Of a stretch of DNA of 64,000 nt, positions 34,547 through 42,899 are shown piece by piece. This stretch comes from Thermoactinomyces intermedius. Lineage in GTDB: Bacteria; Bacillota; Bacilli; Thermoactinomycetales; Thermoactinomycetaceae. The notes beneath the pieces were generated by a model. The model was not told where the DNA came from, searched no databases, and saw only the letters and a program-made list of their open reading frames with translations. The translations under genes and the position numbers were made by a program. The stretch is from NCBI RefSeq assembly GCF_016055025.1, contig NZ_JAECVW010000002.1. One strand, 5' to 3'. Every line of letters starts with the position of its first letter. Position 1 is the stretch's first letter.

Positions 34547-35536
34547 TTAGGCATATACATGATCATGAATGGTTTCAGGTTCCGGATAAGGTGCTTTTTC
34601 CGCATAATCCGTGGCATCATTCACCTCTTTGGCGATTTGATCCTGAATTTCTTTTTCTTTCTCCTCGGTCAACACACCTTGATCCATCAGGTAATTTTTA
34701 AAGACGACCAATGAGTCTTTTTTCTTTGCTTCTTCCACTTCTTCCCGTGCCCGGTAAGTACGGTCATCATCATCACTGGAGTGCGGAACCAAACGGTAGG
34801 AAACGGCTTCGATCAATGTGGGGCCTTCTCCCTTCCGGCCACGTTCAGCTGCTTCTTTGACCGCTTTGTAAACTTCAAGCGGATTGTTTCCGTCCACTTT
34901 GATGCCGGGGAATCCGTATCCCTCTGCCCGTTTCCACACTTCGCCCCCGGCCACTTGCTTGGAGAGCGGCACGGAAATGGCATATTTGTTGTTTTCCACC
35001 ATAAAGATCACAGGCAGTTTATGAACCCCCGCAAAGTTGCATGCCTCATGCCAATCCCCCTGGTTGCTGGAACCTTCCCCGCAAGTGGTGAGGACCACAT
35101 GATCTTTGTTTTCCAGTTTTCCGGCATAAGCGATTCCCACCGCATGAAGCACTTGGGTCGTCACCGGGCTGGAACCGGTTAAAATGCGGAAACGGTGATC
35201 TCCATAGTGTCCGGGCATCTGGCGTCCGCCGCTGTTTGGATCTTCTGCTTTGGCAAAGGCAGACAGCATTTGGTCTCTGGCGGTTTGCCCAAATACCAGC
35301 ATCATGCCCAAATCACGGTAATAAGGGCAGAGCCAGTCTTTTTCGCGATCCAATGCAAACGTAGCCCCCACCTGGATGGCTTCCTGACCTTGACAAGAGA
35401 TCACGAAGGGAATTTTACCGGCCCGATTCAAAAGCCACATGCGCTCATCCACTTTGCGCGCCAAAAGCATGTAACGGTACATATCCAACACTTGGTCATC
35501 GCTTAATCCCAATTCCCGATGGTTCAATTCGCTCAT
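34547..35536 (-). CDS. bkdAA: Branched-chain keto-acid dehydrogenase E1 alpha
   Basis: 329 aa. Thiamine-diphosphate motif GEGSSNQGDWHEACNFAG followed by ENNKYAIS (about residues 157-185). The phosphorylation-loop region YRLVPHSSDDDDRTYR is kept. ATG 35536 is used; a TTG directly before it also fits. GGGG lies eight or more bases upstream. Follows lpdV. Confidence 0.96.
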   Translation of the reverse strand: MSELNHRELGLSDDQVLDMYRYMLLARKVDERMWLLNRAGKIPFVISCQGQEAIQVGATFALDREKDWLCPYYRDLGMMLVFGQTARDQMLSAFAKAEDPNSGGRQMPGHYGDHRFRILTGSSPVTTQVLHAVGIAYAGKLENKDHVVLTTCGEGSSNQGDWHEACNFAGVHKLPVIFMVENNKYAISVPLSKQVAGGEVWKRAEGYGFPGIKVDGNNPLEVYKAVKEAAERGRKGEGPTLIEAVSYRLVPHSSDDDDRTYRAREEVEEAKKKDSLVVFKNYLMDQGVLTEEKEKEIQDQIAKEVNDATDYAEKAPYPEPETIHDHVYA

Positions 35537-35554
35537 CAAAAAACGCCCCTTTCG

Positions 35555-36982
35555 TTAACCATGGATCGGTTTTCCGTCAACAGCCATCGCTGCTTCGGCA
35601 TAAACCTCGGATAATGTCGGATGCGGGTGAATGGTATGGGCAATTTCCCAAGCCGTTGCATCCAATACTTTCGCCAGCCCGGCTTCCGAAATCATATCGG
35701 TTGCATGGGGACCGATGATATGCACACCCAGCAAGTCATCAGTTTTCTTGTCGGAGATGATTTTTATGAATCCGTCCATTTCTCCGAATACCAATGATTT
35801 TCCGACGGCCCGGAACGGAAACTTGCCGACTTTGACTTCATAGCCTTTCTCTTTGGCCTGTGCCTCGGTCAAACCGATGCTTCCCACTTCCGGACGGCTG
35901 TATGTGCATCGCGGAATGGTGAGCGGATCAATCGGATAAACTTCTTTGCCGGCCATGTGTTCCACTGCCAAAATTCCTTCATGCGAAGCCACATGAGCCA
36001 ACTGATATCCGCCGATGACATCACCAATGGCGTAAATGTGGCTTTCTTCCGTCTGCATGAATTCATTGACTTGAATGACACCTTTTTCCACTTTGATCGA
36101 GGTGTTTTGCAAGCCAATGTCATCGATGTTGGCTTCACGCCCGACGGATACAAGGGTGCGGTCGGCCTCCAGTGTTGTCACTTCCCCGCCTTTTTCCACC
36201 TGCATGGTCACTTTTCCATCCTGAGCAGTGACGGTTTCCGGCAGCACTTTGGCACCGGTCAGGATTTTTACTTTTCTCTTCTTCAGAAGACGGGCCATCT
36301 CCTTACTGACATCCTCATCTTCCAAAGGCAAAATCCGGTCCATATACTCCACAATGGTGACATCCACACCAAAGTCGCTCAGCATGGAAGCCCACTCAAC
36401 CCCGATAACGCCGCCTCCGATGATAATCATGGATTTCGGAAGCTCTTCCATTTGCAAGGCATGGTCCGAGTTCATGACAAATTGACCGTCAACTTCGAGC
36501 CCCGGCAGTGTTCGGGGTCTGGAACCCGTTGCAATCAACACGTTTTTGGGAACCAACATCGTCGGTTCTTCACTGCTGTCCGCGTGCTCCACGGAAATGG
36601 TCCCGGGCATCGGCGAGAAAATGGACGGGCCCAAAATGCGGCCGGTTCCGTAATAAACATCCACTTTATTTTTCTTGAGAAGTCCTTCGACTCCTTTATG
36701 CAAGGTGTCGACCACTTTTTGTTTTCTTTTTTGCACCCGGTTAAATTCCAGACTGACATCCCCGACAGTGATTCCAAATTCTTCGCTGTTTTTCATGTTA
36801 TGGTAAAGCTCGGCGCTTCTCAACAAAGTTTTGGTCGGGATGCATCCTTTATTTAAGCAGACGCCTCCCAAGCGTTCCTTTTCGACAACAGCCACTTTCA
36901 TTCCCAGTTGGGCGGCACGGGCAGCGGCGACATAACCGCCGGGCCCGGCCCCCAATACGACGAGATCATAGTTCTCAGCCAT
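35555..36982 (-). CDS. lpdV: Dihydrolipoyl dehydrogenase (E3)
   Basis: 475 aa. FAD-binding DLVVLGAGPGGYVAAARAAQ, redox disulfide GGVCLNKGCIPTKTLL, NAD-binding IIGGGVIGVEWASMLSDFG, and the C-terminal active-site HTIHPHPTLSE. It reoxidises lipoamide of BkdB. Overlaps the end of buk by 8 bases, so it is coupled to it. Its place in this operon marks it as the branched-chain E3. Confidence 0.96.
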   Translation of the reverse strand: MAENYDLVVLGAGPGGYVAAARAAQLGMKVAVVEKERLGGVCLNKGCIPTKTLLRSAELYHNMKNSEEFGITVGDVSLEFNRVQKRKQKVVDTLHKGVEGLLKKNKVDVYYGTGRILGPSIFSPMPGTISVEHADSSEEPTMLVPKNVLIATGSRPRTLPGLEVDGQFVMNSDHALQMEELPKSMIIIGGGVIGVEWASMLSDFGVDVTIVEYMDRILPLEDEDVSKEMARLLKKRKVKILTGAKVLPETVTAQDGKVTMQVEKGGEVTTLEADRTLVSVGREANIDDIGLQNTSIKVEKGVIQVNEFMQTEESHIYAIGDVIGGYQLAHVASHEGILAVEHMAGKEVYPIDPLTIPRCTYSRPEVGSIGLTEAQAKEKGYEVKVGKFPFRAVGKSLVFGEMDGFIKIISDKKTDDLLGVHIIGPHATDMISEAGLAKVLDATAWEIAHTIHPHPTLSEVYAEAAMAVDGKPIHG

Positions 36983-38081
36983 GGACTACCTCGACTCCTT
37001 TTTCTATCGGTGGATAATGCTTGGCCTCTTCTTCGCCGCGAACCACACGCAACGTTCCTTCGACCAATGCTTGCAATTCATTTTCTCCAGGGACCACATG
37101 CACAGGGGCAATCCAATCCACACGATCTTGGATCATTTTGGTGAAAGATTTCCCGTAGGCCAGACCGCCCGTCAAAATGATGGCATCCACTTGTCCGTTT
37201 AACACCGTGGAATAAGCTCCGATTTCTTTGGCCACTTGATAAGCCATCGCTTCATAAATCAAAGCCGCCTTTTCATCCCCGTTTTCAATCATCTTTTCTA
37301 CTTCGCGGGCATCCGTCGTTCCCAGATAACCCATGAGTCCGCCTTTCCCGACAACCATGCGCATAATTTCACTGGCAAAGTATTTGCCGGAAAAACAGAG
37401 GGAAATCAAATCGCCAACCGGCACCGTCCCCGCACGTTCGGGCGAAAACGGTCCTTCTCCGTTCAATCCGTTGTTGACATCAATCACCCGGCCTTCCAGA
37501 TGCGCACCCACCGTGATGCCGCCTCCCATATGCACAACAATAAAACGGCTTTTTTCATAGGTCATCCCCAATTTTTGAGCAACGCGCCGGGCCACTGCTT
37601 TTTGGTTCAAAGCATGGAAAATGCTTCTCCGCTCAATTTCAGGAATCCCGGAAATCCGTGCAACCGGTTGCAATTCATCCACCACCACCGGGTCCACGAT
37701 GAATGCCGGAATATTCAATTGATCCGCAATTTCTTGGGCAATGATGGCACCCAGGTTGGAAGCATGTGTGCCATATTCCGCTGAACGCAGATCAGCGATC
37801 ATTTCTTCATTCACTTTGTAAGTTCCGCCCGGAATCGGTCTCAACAACCCTCCGCGTGCGACCACGGCGTCCAGTTTGTTCAAGTTGATCCCTTCGCGAT
37901 CCAAGGTGTCCAGAATCACCTGTTTGCGAAACGGATATTGGTCAAACATGTCTTTAAACTTTGCTATTTCATTTGGATCATGGCGCAATGTTTCTTCCAA
38001 AATCGGTTTTTCGTCCGCAAACACACCGATTTTCGTCGAAGTTGATCCAGGGTTAATTGCCAGAACCCGAATCGGCTCCAC
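36975..38081 (-). CDS. buk: Butyrate kinase
   Basis: 368 aa of the acetate/butyrate kinase superfamily. INPGSTSTKIGVF at the start, HMGGGITVGAHLEGRVIDVN, and ILTGGLAYGKSF. With Ptb it turns branched-chain or butyryl-CoA into the acid, gaining ATP. GTG 38081 is preferred because GGAG lies eight bases upstream; the frame opens at 38090. Confidence 0.94.
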   Translation of the reverse strand: MEPIRVLAINPGSTSTKIGVFADEKPILEETLRHDPNEIAKFKDMFDQYPFRKQVILDTLDREGINLNKLDAVVARGGLLRPIPGGTYKVNEEMIADLRSAEYGTHASNLGAIIAQEIADQLNIPAFIVDPVVVDELQPVARISGIPEIERRSIFHALNQKAVARRVAQKLGMTYEKSRFIVVHMGGGITVGAHLEGRVIDVNNGLNGEGPFSPERAGTVPVGDLISLCFSGKYFASEIMRMVVGKGGLMGYLGTTDAREVEKMIENGDEKAALIYEAMAYQVAKEIGAYSTVLNGQVDAIILTGGLAYGKSFTKMIQDRVDWIAPVHVVPGENELQALVEGTLRVVRGEEEAKHYPPIEKGVEVVHG

Positions 38082-38122
38082 CTTCAACACTCCATTCTAA
38101 TCTGCCTGCAATTTTCCATCCC

Positions 38123-39223
38123 TTATTTGTTGTTAAAATTGATCAGGTTGCGTTGATCTTGCAAAAATGTGCTTCTTGTTTTGCGCATCATTTCAATCCG
38201 TTCTTCCGCCATGCGGTCTGCTGCGAGATAGCTCGGAATGCCGTCCCGTTTTGCGATCTCAAACACTTTCAGGATTTTGTCGTAAATGCCTTCCACTTTT
38301 TTCATCGCACGCTCACGGTTATAACCCAGCAATTCATCGGCGACATTGATCACGCCTCCGGCATTGATCACATAATCCGGCGCATAGACGATTCCTTTTT
38401 CTTCAAGCATTTTTCCATGGCGCTCTTCTTTCAGCTGATTGTTTGCCGAACCGGCCACCACTTTGCATTTCAAGCGTTCAATGGTTTCGTCATTAATGAT
38501 CGCCCCGAGCGCACAAGGAGCAAAAATGTCGCATTCCACATCATAGATTTTGTCCGGATGAACAAATTCGGCACCAAATTCTTGCACGGCACGGTCTGCA
38601 TTTTCTTTGTTGATGTCGGTCACAATCAATTTGGCCCCTTCATTATGCAAGTGCTTACATAATTCGTAAGCAACATGTCCCACTCCTTGAACAGCCACCA
38701 CTTTGCCTTCGAGTGAGTCATCGCCGAAAGCTTCTTTTGCAGCCGCTTTCATTCCACGGTATACGCCGTAAGCCGTCACCGGTGAAGGGTTGCCGCTGGA
38801 ACCGAAAGCGGGCGATACGCCTGTCACGTAACGGGTTTCCTCATGAATGATATCCATGTCTTCCACAGTGGTTCCCACGTCTTCCGCCGTGATGTACCGT
38901 CCGTTCAATCCTTGGATAAAGCGTCCCAAAGCACGGAACATGGCTTCGTTTTTGTCTTTTCTCGGATCGCCGATGATCACCGTTTTTCCGCCGCCGAGGT
39001 TTAAGCCGGCAGCTGCATTTTTGTAAGTCATCCCTCTTCCCAGGCGCAGCGCATCCTCGATGGCTTCTTCTTCCGAAGCGTAAGTCCACATGCGCATACC
39101 ACCCAGAGCCGGCCCCAGGGTGGTATCATGGATACAAATGATGGCTTTGAGGCCGGACTCTTTATCTTGGCACATGACGAGTTGTTCATAATCATATTTT
39201 TCCATGTAATCGAAGATTTTCAT
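38123..39223 (-). CDS. bcd: Leucine/valine/isoleucine dehydrogenase
   Basis: 366 aa. Catalytic region GGMRMWTYASEEEAIEDALR and GLNLGGGKTVIIGDPRKDKN with its active Lys residues; NAD-binding VVAVQGVGHVAYELCKHLHN. It deaminates branched-chain amino acids to keto acids, the input of BCKDH. GAGGAGG precedes ATG 39223. Between ptb and buk, as in B. subtilis. Confidence 0.95.
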   Translation of the reverse strand: MKIFDYMEKYDYEQLVMCQDKESGLKAIICIHDTTLGPALGGMRMWTYASEEEAIEDALRLGRGMTYKNAAAGLNLGGGKTVIIGDPRKDKNEAMFRALGRFIQGLNGRYITAEDVGTTVEDMDIIHEETRYVTGVSPAFGSSGNPSPVTAYGVYRGMKAAAKEAFGDDSLEGKVVAVQGVGHVAYELCKHLHNEGAKLIVTDINKENADRAVQEFGAEFVHPDKIYDVECDIFAPCALGAIINDETIERLKCKVVAGSANNQLKEERHGKMLEEKGIVYAPDYVINAGGVINVADELLGYNRERAMKKVEGIYDKILKVFEIAKRDGIPSYLAADRMAEERIEMMRKTRSTFLQDQRNLINFNNK

Positions 39224-39245
39224 CTTTCATTCCTCCTCAATCAGA

Positions 39246-40151
39246 TCATTGGGCTGCTGCTTGCAACACGGCAAGCGCAATCGAATACAGTTTGGATTCC
39301 GGCGAATCCGCACGGGAAGTCAATACCACCGGAGCGGCAGCTCCCAGAACAACGGCACCGATTTTACTGTTGGCAAAATACACCATGGATTTGTACAGCA
39401 TGTTTCCTGCCTCAATGTCCGGCACCAACAAAACATCCGCACGTCCGGCAACAGGACTCTCAATTCCTTTATGTTCCACTGCTCTCACGGACACCGCATT
39501 GTCCAAAGCAAACGGCCCGTCCACCAAAGCGCCTTTGATTTGGCCGCGGCGGTTCATTTGCGCGAGAGCGGCAGCATGAAGTGTCGCGTCCATATTGGGA
39601 TTTACCACTTCCACTGCACCCAGGACCGCGACTTTCGGTTCGGTATTTCCGAGCGTGTGACAATACCGGATCACATTTTGGGCAATTTGGGTTTTTTCTT
39701 TCAGATCCGGAGCCACATTCAATGCCGGGTCGGTGACATGAATCAAGTGGTCATATCCCGGAACTTCAAACGTGGCCACATGGCTCAATACAGCGCCGGT
39801 TCTCAAGCCTTTTTCTTTATTTAAGACGGCCCGCAAAAAGTCAGCCGTTTGAACCATCCCTTTCATCACCACATCGGCTTGTTGGTCACGAACGGCGGAT
39901 ACTGCCATTTTTGAAGCTTGCGCGGGGGAATCCGCATGAAAGATTTGCCCGTCATTGATATCAAGACCGATTTGTCGGCTGATCTCCCGGATCTTGGCTT
40001 CGTCCCCAAACAACAGGAATTCGGCAATTCCATGTTGCATGGCATCACGAACAGCCTCCAACACATCCTGATCATCGGCTGCTGCGACGGCAACCTTGAC
40101 GGACGGCAACGATTCTGCTTTTTTTAGTATTTCTCCAAAGGATCTCAACAT
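39246..40151 (-). CDS. ptb: Phosphate butyryltransferase
   Basis: 301 aa. Phosphotransacylase blocks DVVMKGMVQTADFLRAVLNK, AVLGAVEVVNPNMDATLHAA, GPFALDNAVS and LLVPDIEAGNMLYKSMVYFA. It swaps CoA for phosphate on butyryl and branched acyl-CoA. ATG 40151 has GAGGTG seven bases upstream and gives the family length; 16 more codons upstream are open. First gene of the operon, about 80 bases after the sigma-54 promoter start point. Confidence 0.94.
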   Translation of the reverse strand: MLRSFGEILKKAESLPSVKVAVAAADDQDVLEAVRDAMQHGIAEFLLFGDEAKIREISRQIGLDINDGQIFHADSPAQASKMAVSAVRDQQADVVMKGMVQTADFLRAVLNKEKGLRTGAVLSHVATFEVPGYDHLIHVTDPALNVAPDLKEKTQIAQNVIRYCHTLGNTEPKVAVLGAVEVVNPNMDATLHAAALAQMNRRGQIKGALVDGPFALDNAVSVRAVEHKGIESPVAGRADVLLVPDIEAGNMLYKSMVYFANSKIGAVVLGAAAPVVLTSRADSPESKLYSIALAVLQAAAQ

Positions 40152-40244
40152 ACTTAAACACCTCTTCATTCCGGCTATTGTTTGAGTCGTCCTTTCCATT
40201 CGTCAATGATAGTTTTTACGATTTCGCCGGCCGCCATACTGATA

Positions 40245-40261
40245 TGCAAATGGCGTGCCAA
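40245..40261 (-). promoter_or_regulatory. Sigma-54 (SigL) -24/-12 promoter of the bkd operon
   Basis: The minus strand reads TTGGCACGCCATTTGCA, which contains the complete consensus TGGCACG-N4-TTGCA with the invariant GG and GC. It lies between bkdR and ptb, pointing at ptb. Confidence 0.92.
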
Positions 40262-40325
40262 CCTCGTCAAAAAATGAAAATCCCGCGATTTTATCAGCGG
40301 CTTTTGTTATTTTAGATTTTTTTCG

Positions 40326-40378
40326 TTTGCAAAAGTGTGCAGAGAAAGGAAATTTTTTTCATGCAATTTTTTGCAAAA
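40326..40378 (-). promoter_or_regulatory. Candidate BkdR upstream activating sites
   Basis: Repeated TTTTGCAAA-type sequences at 40326-40335 and 40362-40378 (the latter TGCAATTTTTTGCA), 65-120 bases upstream of the sigma-54 promoter, where enhancer sites of activators usually lie. Protein binding is inferred. Confidence 0.4.
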
Positions 40379-42439
40379 TCAAATCAGATCGTATTTCTCC
40401 AGCTTGTAATAAAGGCTTCGGACGGAGATTCCCAGCGCTTTGGCCGTCTCCGTTTTGTTCTTGTTGGTTTTTTCATACACTTTTTTTAAATAATTTTTTT
40501 CAAATTGTTGTATAACATCTTTCAACGGTTGAATATCTGTATCACTTTCCAACCGGCCATTTAAGTCTTGTCCCTCTTTTGCCCGGGATAAATCCAAAGG
40601 CGGCAAATGTTTTTTCTTCATGACCCTTTCGTTAAACTCCATATTGATCATGGCCCGCCCCAAAACGTTTTCCAATTCGCGGACGTTTCCCGGCCAGGAA
40701 TATTGATGCAAGGTTTGGATCGCTTCCAGATCAATCTCTTCCACATTCCGTCCATATTCCTGGTTAAACTTTTTAATCAAATGCCGGGCCAAATCCACCA
40801 GGTCTTCCTTCCGCATGCGAAGCGGGGGAATATGAATCGGCAATACGTTCAGGCGGTAATACAAGTCCTCCCGGAAGCGTTTTTCCTGAATGGCCTTTTC
40901 CAAATACACATTGGTTGCCGCAATCACCCGGACATCAATCGGAATCGATTTGGTACCGCCCACCCGCAAAACTTCTTTTTCCTGCAGCACTCTGAGCAGT
41001 TTTGCTTGGGTGCTCGGCTTCAGCTCGCCGATCTCATCCAGAAAAATGGTGCCGCCGTTGGCTTCTTCAAAAAGGCCTTTTTTTCCGCCGCGCCTTGCTC
41101 CGGTGAACGCTCCTTCTTCGTAGCCGAACAACTCGCTTTCCAACAAGGATTCGGACAAGGCGGCACAATTCACCCGGACAAACTGGTTGTATTTGCGGTC
41201 ACTGGCATTGTGAATGGCATGAGCAAACAGTTCCTTCCCGGTTCCCGATTCCCCTCTCAACAAGACGGTCGCTCTGGTTTCTGCCGCTTGCCTGGCCTGT
41301 TCGATGCTGTATTTCATCGTTTCGGAACTTCCGATAATGTCATCAAATGTATATTTGGCTTCCAGGTTACGGATAATCCGGCGCGCCCGTTCGAGATCCC
41401 GGTTCAGCCGTTTGATCTCGGAAACATCGTGAATAATTCCCACACTGCCTTTCAATTCCCCTTCCATCATGATCGGAGCCACATTGACCAATACTTCTTT
41501 CCGATGGGGACCCACTTTTAATTGGACGCCGCGCACCGGCTTTTTGGTCCGGAGCACCTTCATATGCATGCTTTCCCCTTCGGAGATATCCGTATCCGCC
41601 GGCTTCCCGATGATGTCTTCCGGTTTCAGTCCGGTTAATCGGGTGTAGGCCGGATTGATCAGTATTCCCATTCCGTTGGTGTCCACGACGGAAATGGCAT
41701 CTTCCGAGGAATCGATGATGGCCTGCAGCAAGCTTTTCATGCTTTCCAAGTCGATGATTTGTTGGGACATGTTCTTCAGCTCGCTGATGTCCCGGAATAC
41801 AGAAACCGCTCCGATCACCTTTCCGTCTTGCCCCTTTACCGGCACACGGTTGGTCAATATCTCCATTCCGCTGGGAAGTTTAAACTTTTGATTCAATTCC
41901 GCCTTTCCGTTGTTTAAGACCCACTCCAAACGGGATTTGGGGATCACATCTTCGATTTTTTTCCCCAGCACATTGGCGGCCGAGGTTCCGATCATCTTTT
42001 CCGCCGCCCGGTTAAACAACGTGATCCGGGCTTCTTTATTCACCGCAATCATTCCGTCATGGGTGGAATCCAAAATCGTTTCCAACTCTTGTTGCCGGCG
42101 CTTGTAAGCCATGAACCACTTCTTTTTTTCTTCCACCAGCCGGATCAACAGATCGACCACCGCGCCTGAAATCAACAAGGTGTCTTCATGTTTCAATTCC
42201 CCCAGCCGGTCATAAACTTTCGGATCTCCCGTCACTTCCAATACCACATCCGGCGCCGGATCCAGGAAAGGTTCGAATTGTCTTCCTGTGGGAATCCCAT
42301 GTTTCTCAGCTTCTGAAATCGCAGGAGCGTCAGGATTTACATCAACCACTCCGATCACTTTGACAAAATCAATGGACAACAAGGTTTGCAAGATGGCAAT
42401 CCCGCCCTGACCGCCTCCCACAATAAGAAACGTTTTCAT
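40379..42439 (-). CDS. bkdR: Sigma-54-dependent activator of the bkd operon
   Basis: 686 aa. An N-terminal domain (1-110) looks like a dinucleotide-binding fold: MKTFLIVGGGQGG, then GVVDVNPDAPAISEAEKHGI. Two PAS domains follow (about 120-225 and 235-345). The AAA+ domain (about 370-600) has Walker A GESGTGKELFAHAIH, the sigma-54 loop GAFTGA and Walker B GGTIFLDEIGEL. A Fis-type HTH closes it (TKTETAKALGISVRSLYYKL). It activates the promoter at 40245. ATG 42439 has GGAGGA upstream. The likely signal is a branched-chain metabolite. Confidence 0.93.
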   Translation of the reverse strand: MKTFLIVGGGQGGIAILQTLLSIDFVKVIGVVDVNPDAPAISEAEKHGIPTGRQFEPFLDPAPDVVLEVTGDPKVYDRLGELKHEDTLLISGAVVDLLIRLVEEKKKWFMAYKRRQQELETILDSTHDGMIAVNKEARITLFNRAAEKMIGTSAANVLGKKIEDVIPKSRLEWVLNNGKAELNQKFKLPSGMEILTNRVPVKGQDGKVIGAVSVFRDISELKNMSQQIIDLESMKSLLQAIIDSSEDAISVVDTNGMGILINPAYTRLTGLKPEDIIGKPADTDISEGESMHMKVLRTKKPVRGVQLKVGPHRKEVLVNVAPIMMEGELKGSVGIIHDVSEIKRLNRDLERARRIIRNLEAKYTFDDIIGSSETMKYSIEQARQAAETRATVLLRGESGTGKELFAHAIHNASDRKYNQFVRVNCAALSESLLESELFGYEEGAFTGARRGGKKGLFEEANGGTIFLDEIGELKPSTQAKLLRVLQEKEVLRVGGTKSIPIDVRVIAATNVYLEKAIQEKRFREDLYYRLNVLPIHIPPLRMRKEDLVDLARHLIKKFNQEYGRNVEEIDLEAIQTLHQYSWPGNVRELENVLGRAMINMEFNERVMKKKHLPPLDLSRAKEGQDLNGRLESDTDIQPLKDVIQQFEKNYLKKVYEKTNKNKTETAKALGISVRSLYYKLEKYDLI

Positions 42440-42563
42440 CGGAATTCCTCCTTCCTCCTTCGCCATTCATCTTATCATATTGTTTCTCTGAAAAGCGGGT
42501 GGTAATATCCGCTAACCTGCGCTACTATGTTTAAAGAAGATACAGAAAGGACGGACCGGATTG

Positions 42564-42824
42564 ATGAAACCATCAAAACCTGTGTATGAACGTATCTTGG
42601 CCATCATTATCATGTGCATTCCGGGAGCATCGGCCGCATACAGTTGGAAATGGATGCGCGACATATTCCATGATTTTCTGTCCGGCCAACCCTTTGCCTG
42701 GCTGCCGTTTACAGGTTCCCTCATCTTATTTCTGGCCAGCATCGCCTTTCTGGGTGGTTTCATTTTTCACCATGACAAAAAAAGAAACCGGCTCAAAAGT
42801 CAAAAAGGCAAAATTTCCTCTTAA
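42564..42824 (+). CDS. yqzF: DUF2627 family membrane protein (YqzF)
   Basis: 86 aa with two predicted helices (RILAIIIMCIPGASAAYSW and AWLPFTGSLILFLASIAFLG) and a basic tail. Sequence style and its place beside bkdR match YqzF (DUF2627), of unknown function. Start at ATG 42564; a TTG just before it is possible. Divergent from bkdR. Confidence 0.8.
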   Translation: MKPSKPVYERILAIIIMCIPGASAAYSWKWMRDIFHDFLSGQPFAWLPFTGSLILFLASIAFLGGFIFHHDKKRNRLKSQKGKISS

Positions 42825-42839
42825 CCTTTTTTGACTGCA

Positions 42840-42882
42840 CAAAAAAGAGGATGAAGGGATTCTTCCCCATCCTCTTTTTGAT
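42840..42882. terminator. Bidirectional terminator between yqzF and the MMPL gene
   Basis: AAAAAGAGGATG / CATCCTCTTTTT stem (42842-42853 with 42868-42879), A/T runs on both sides; serves two convergent genes. Confidence 0.85.
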
Positions 42883-42899
42883 TTCTGTCCGCCGCATCT

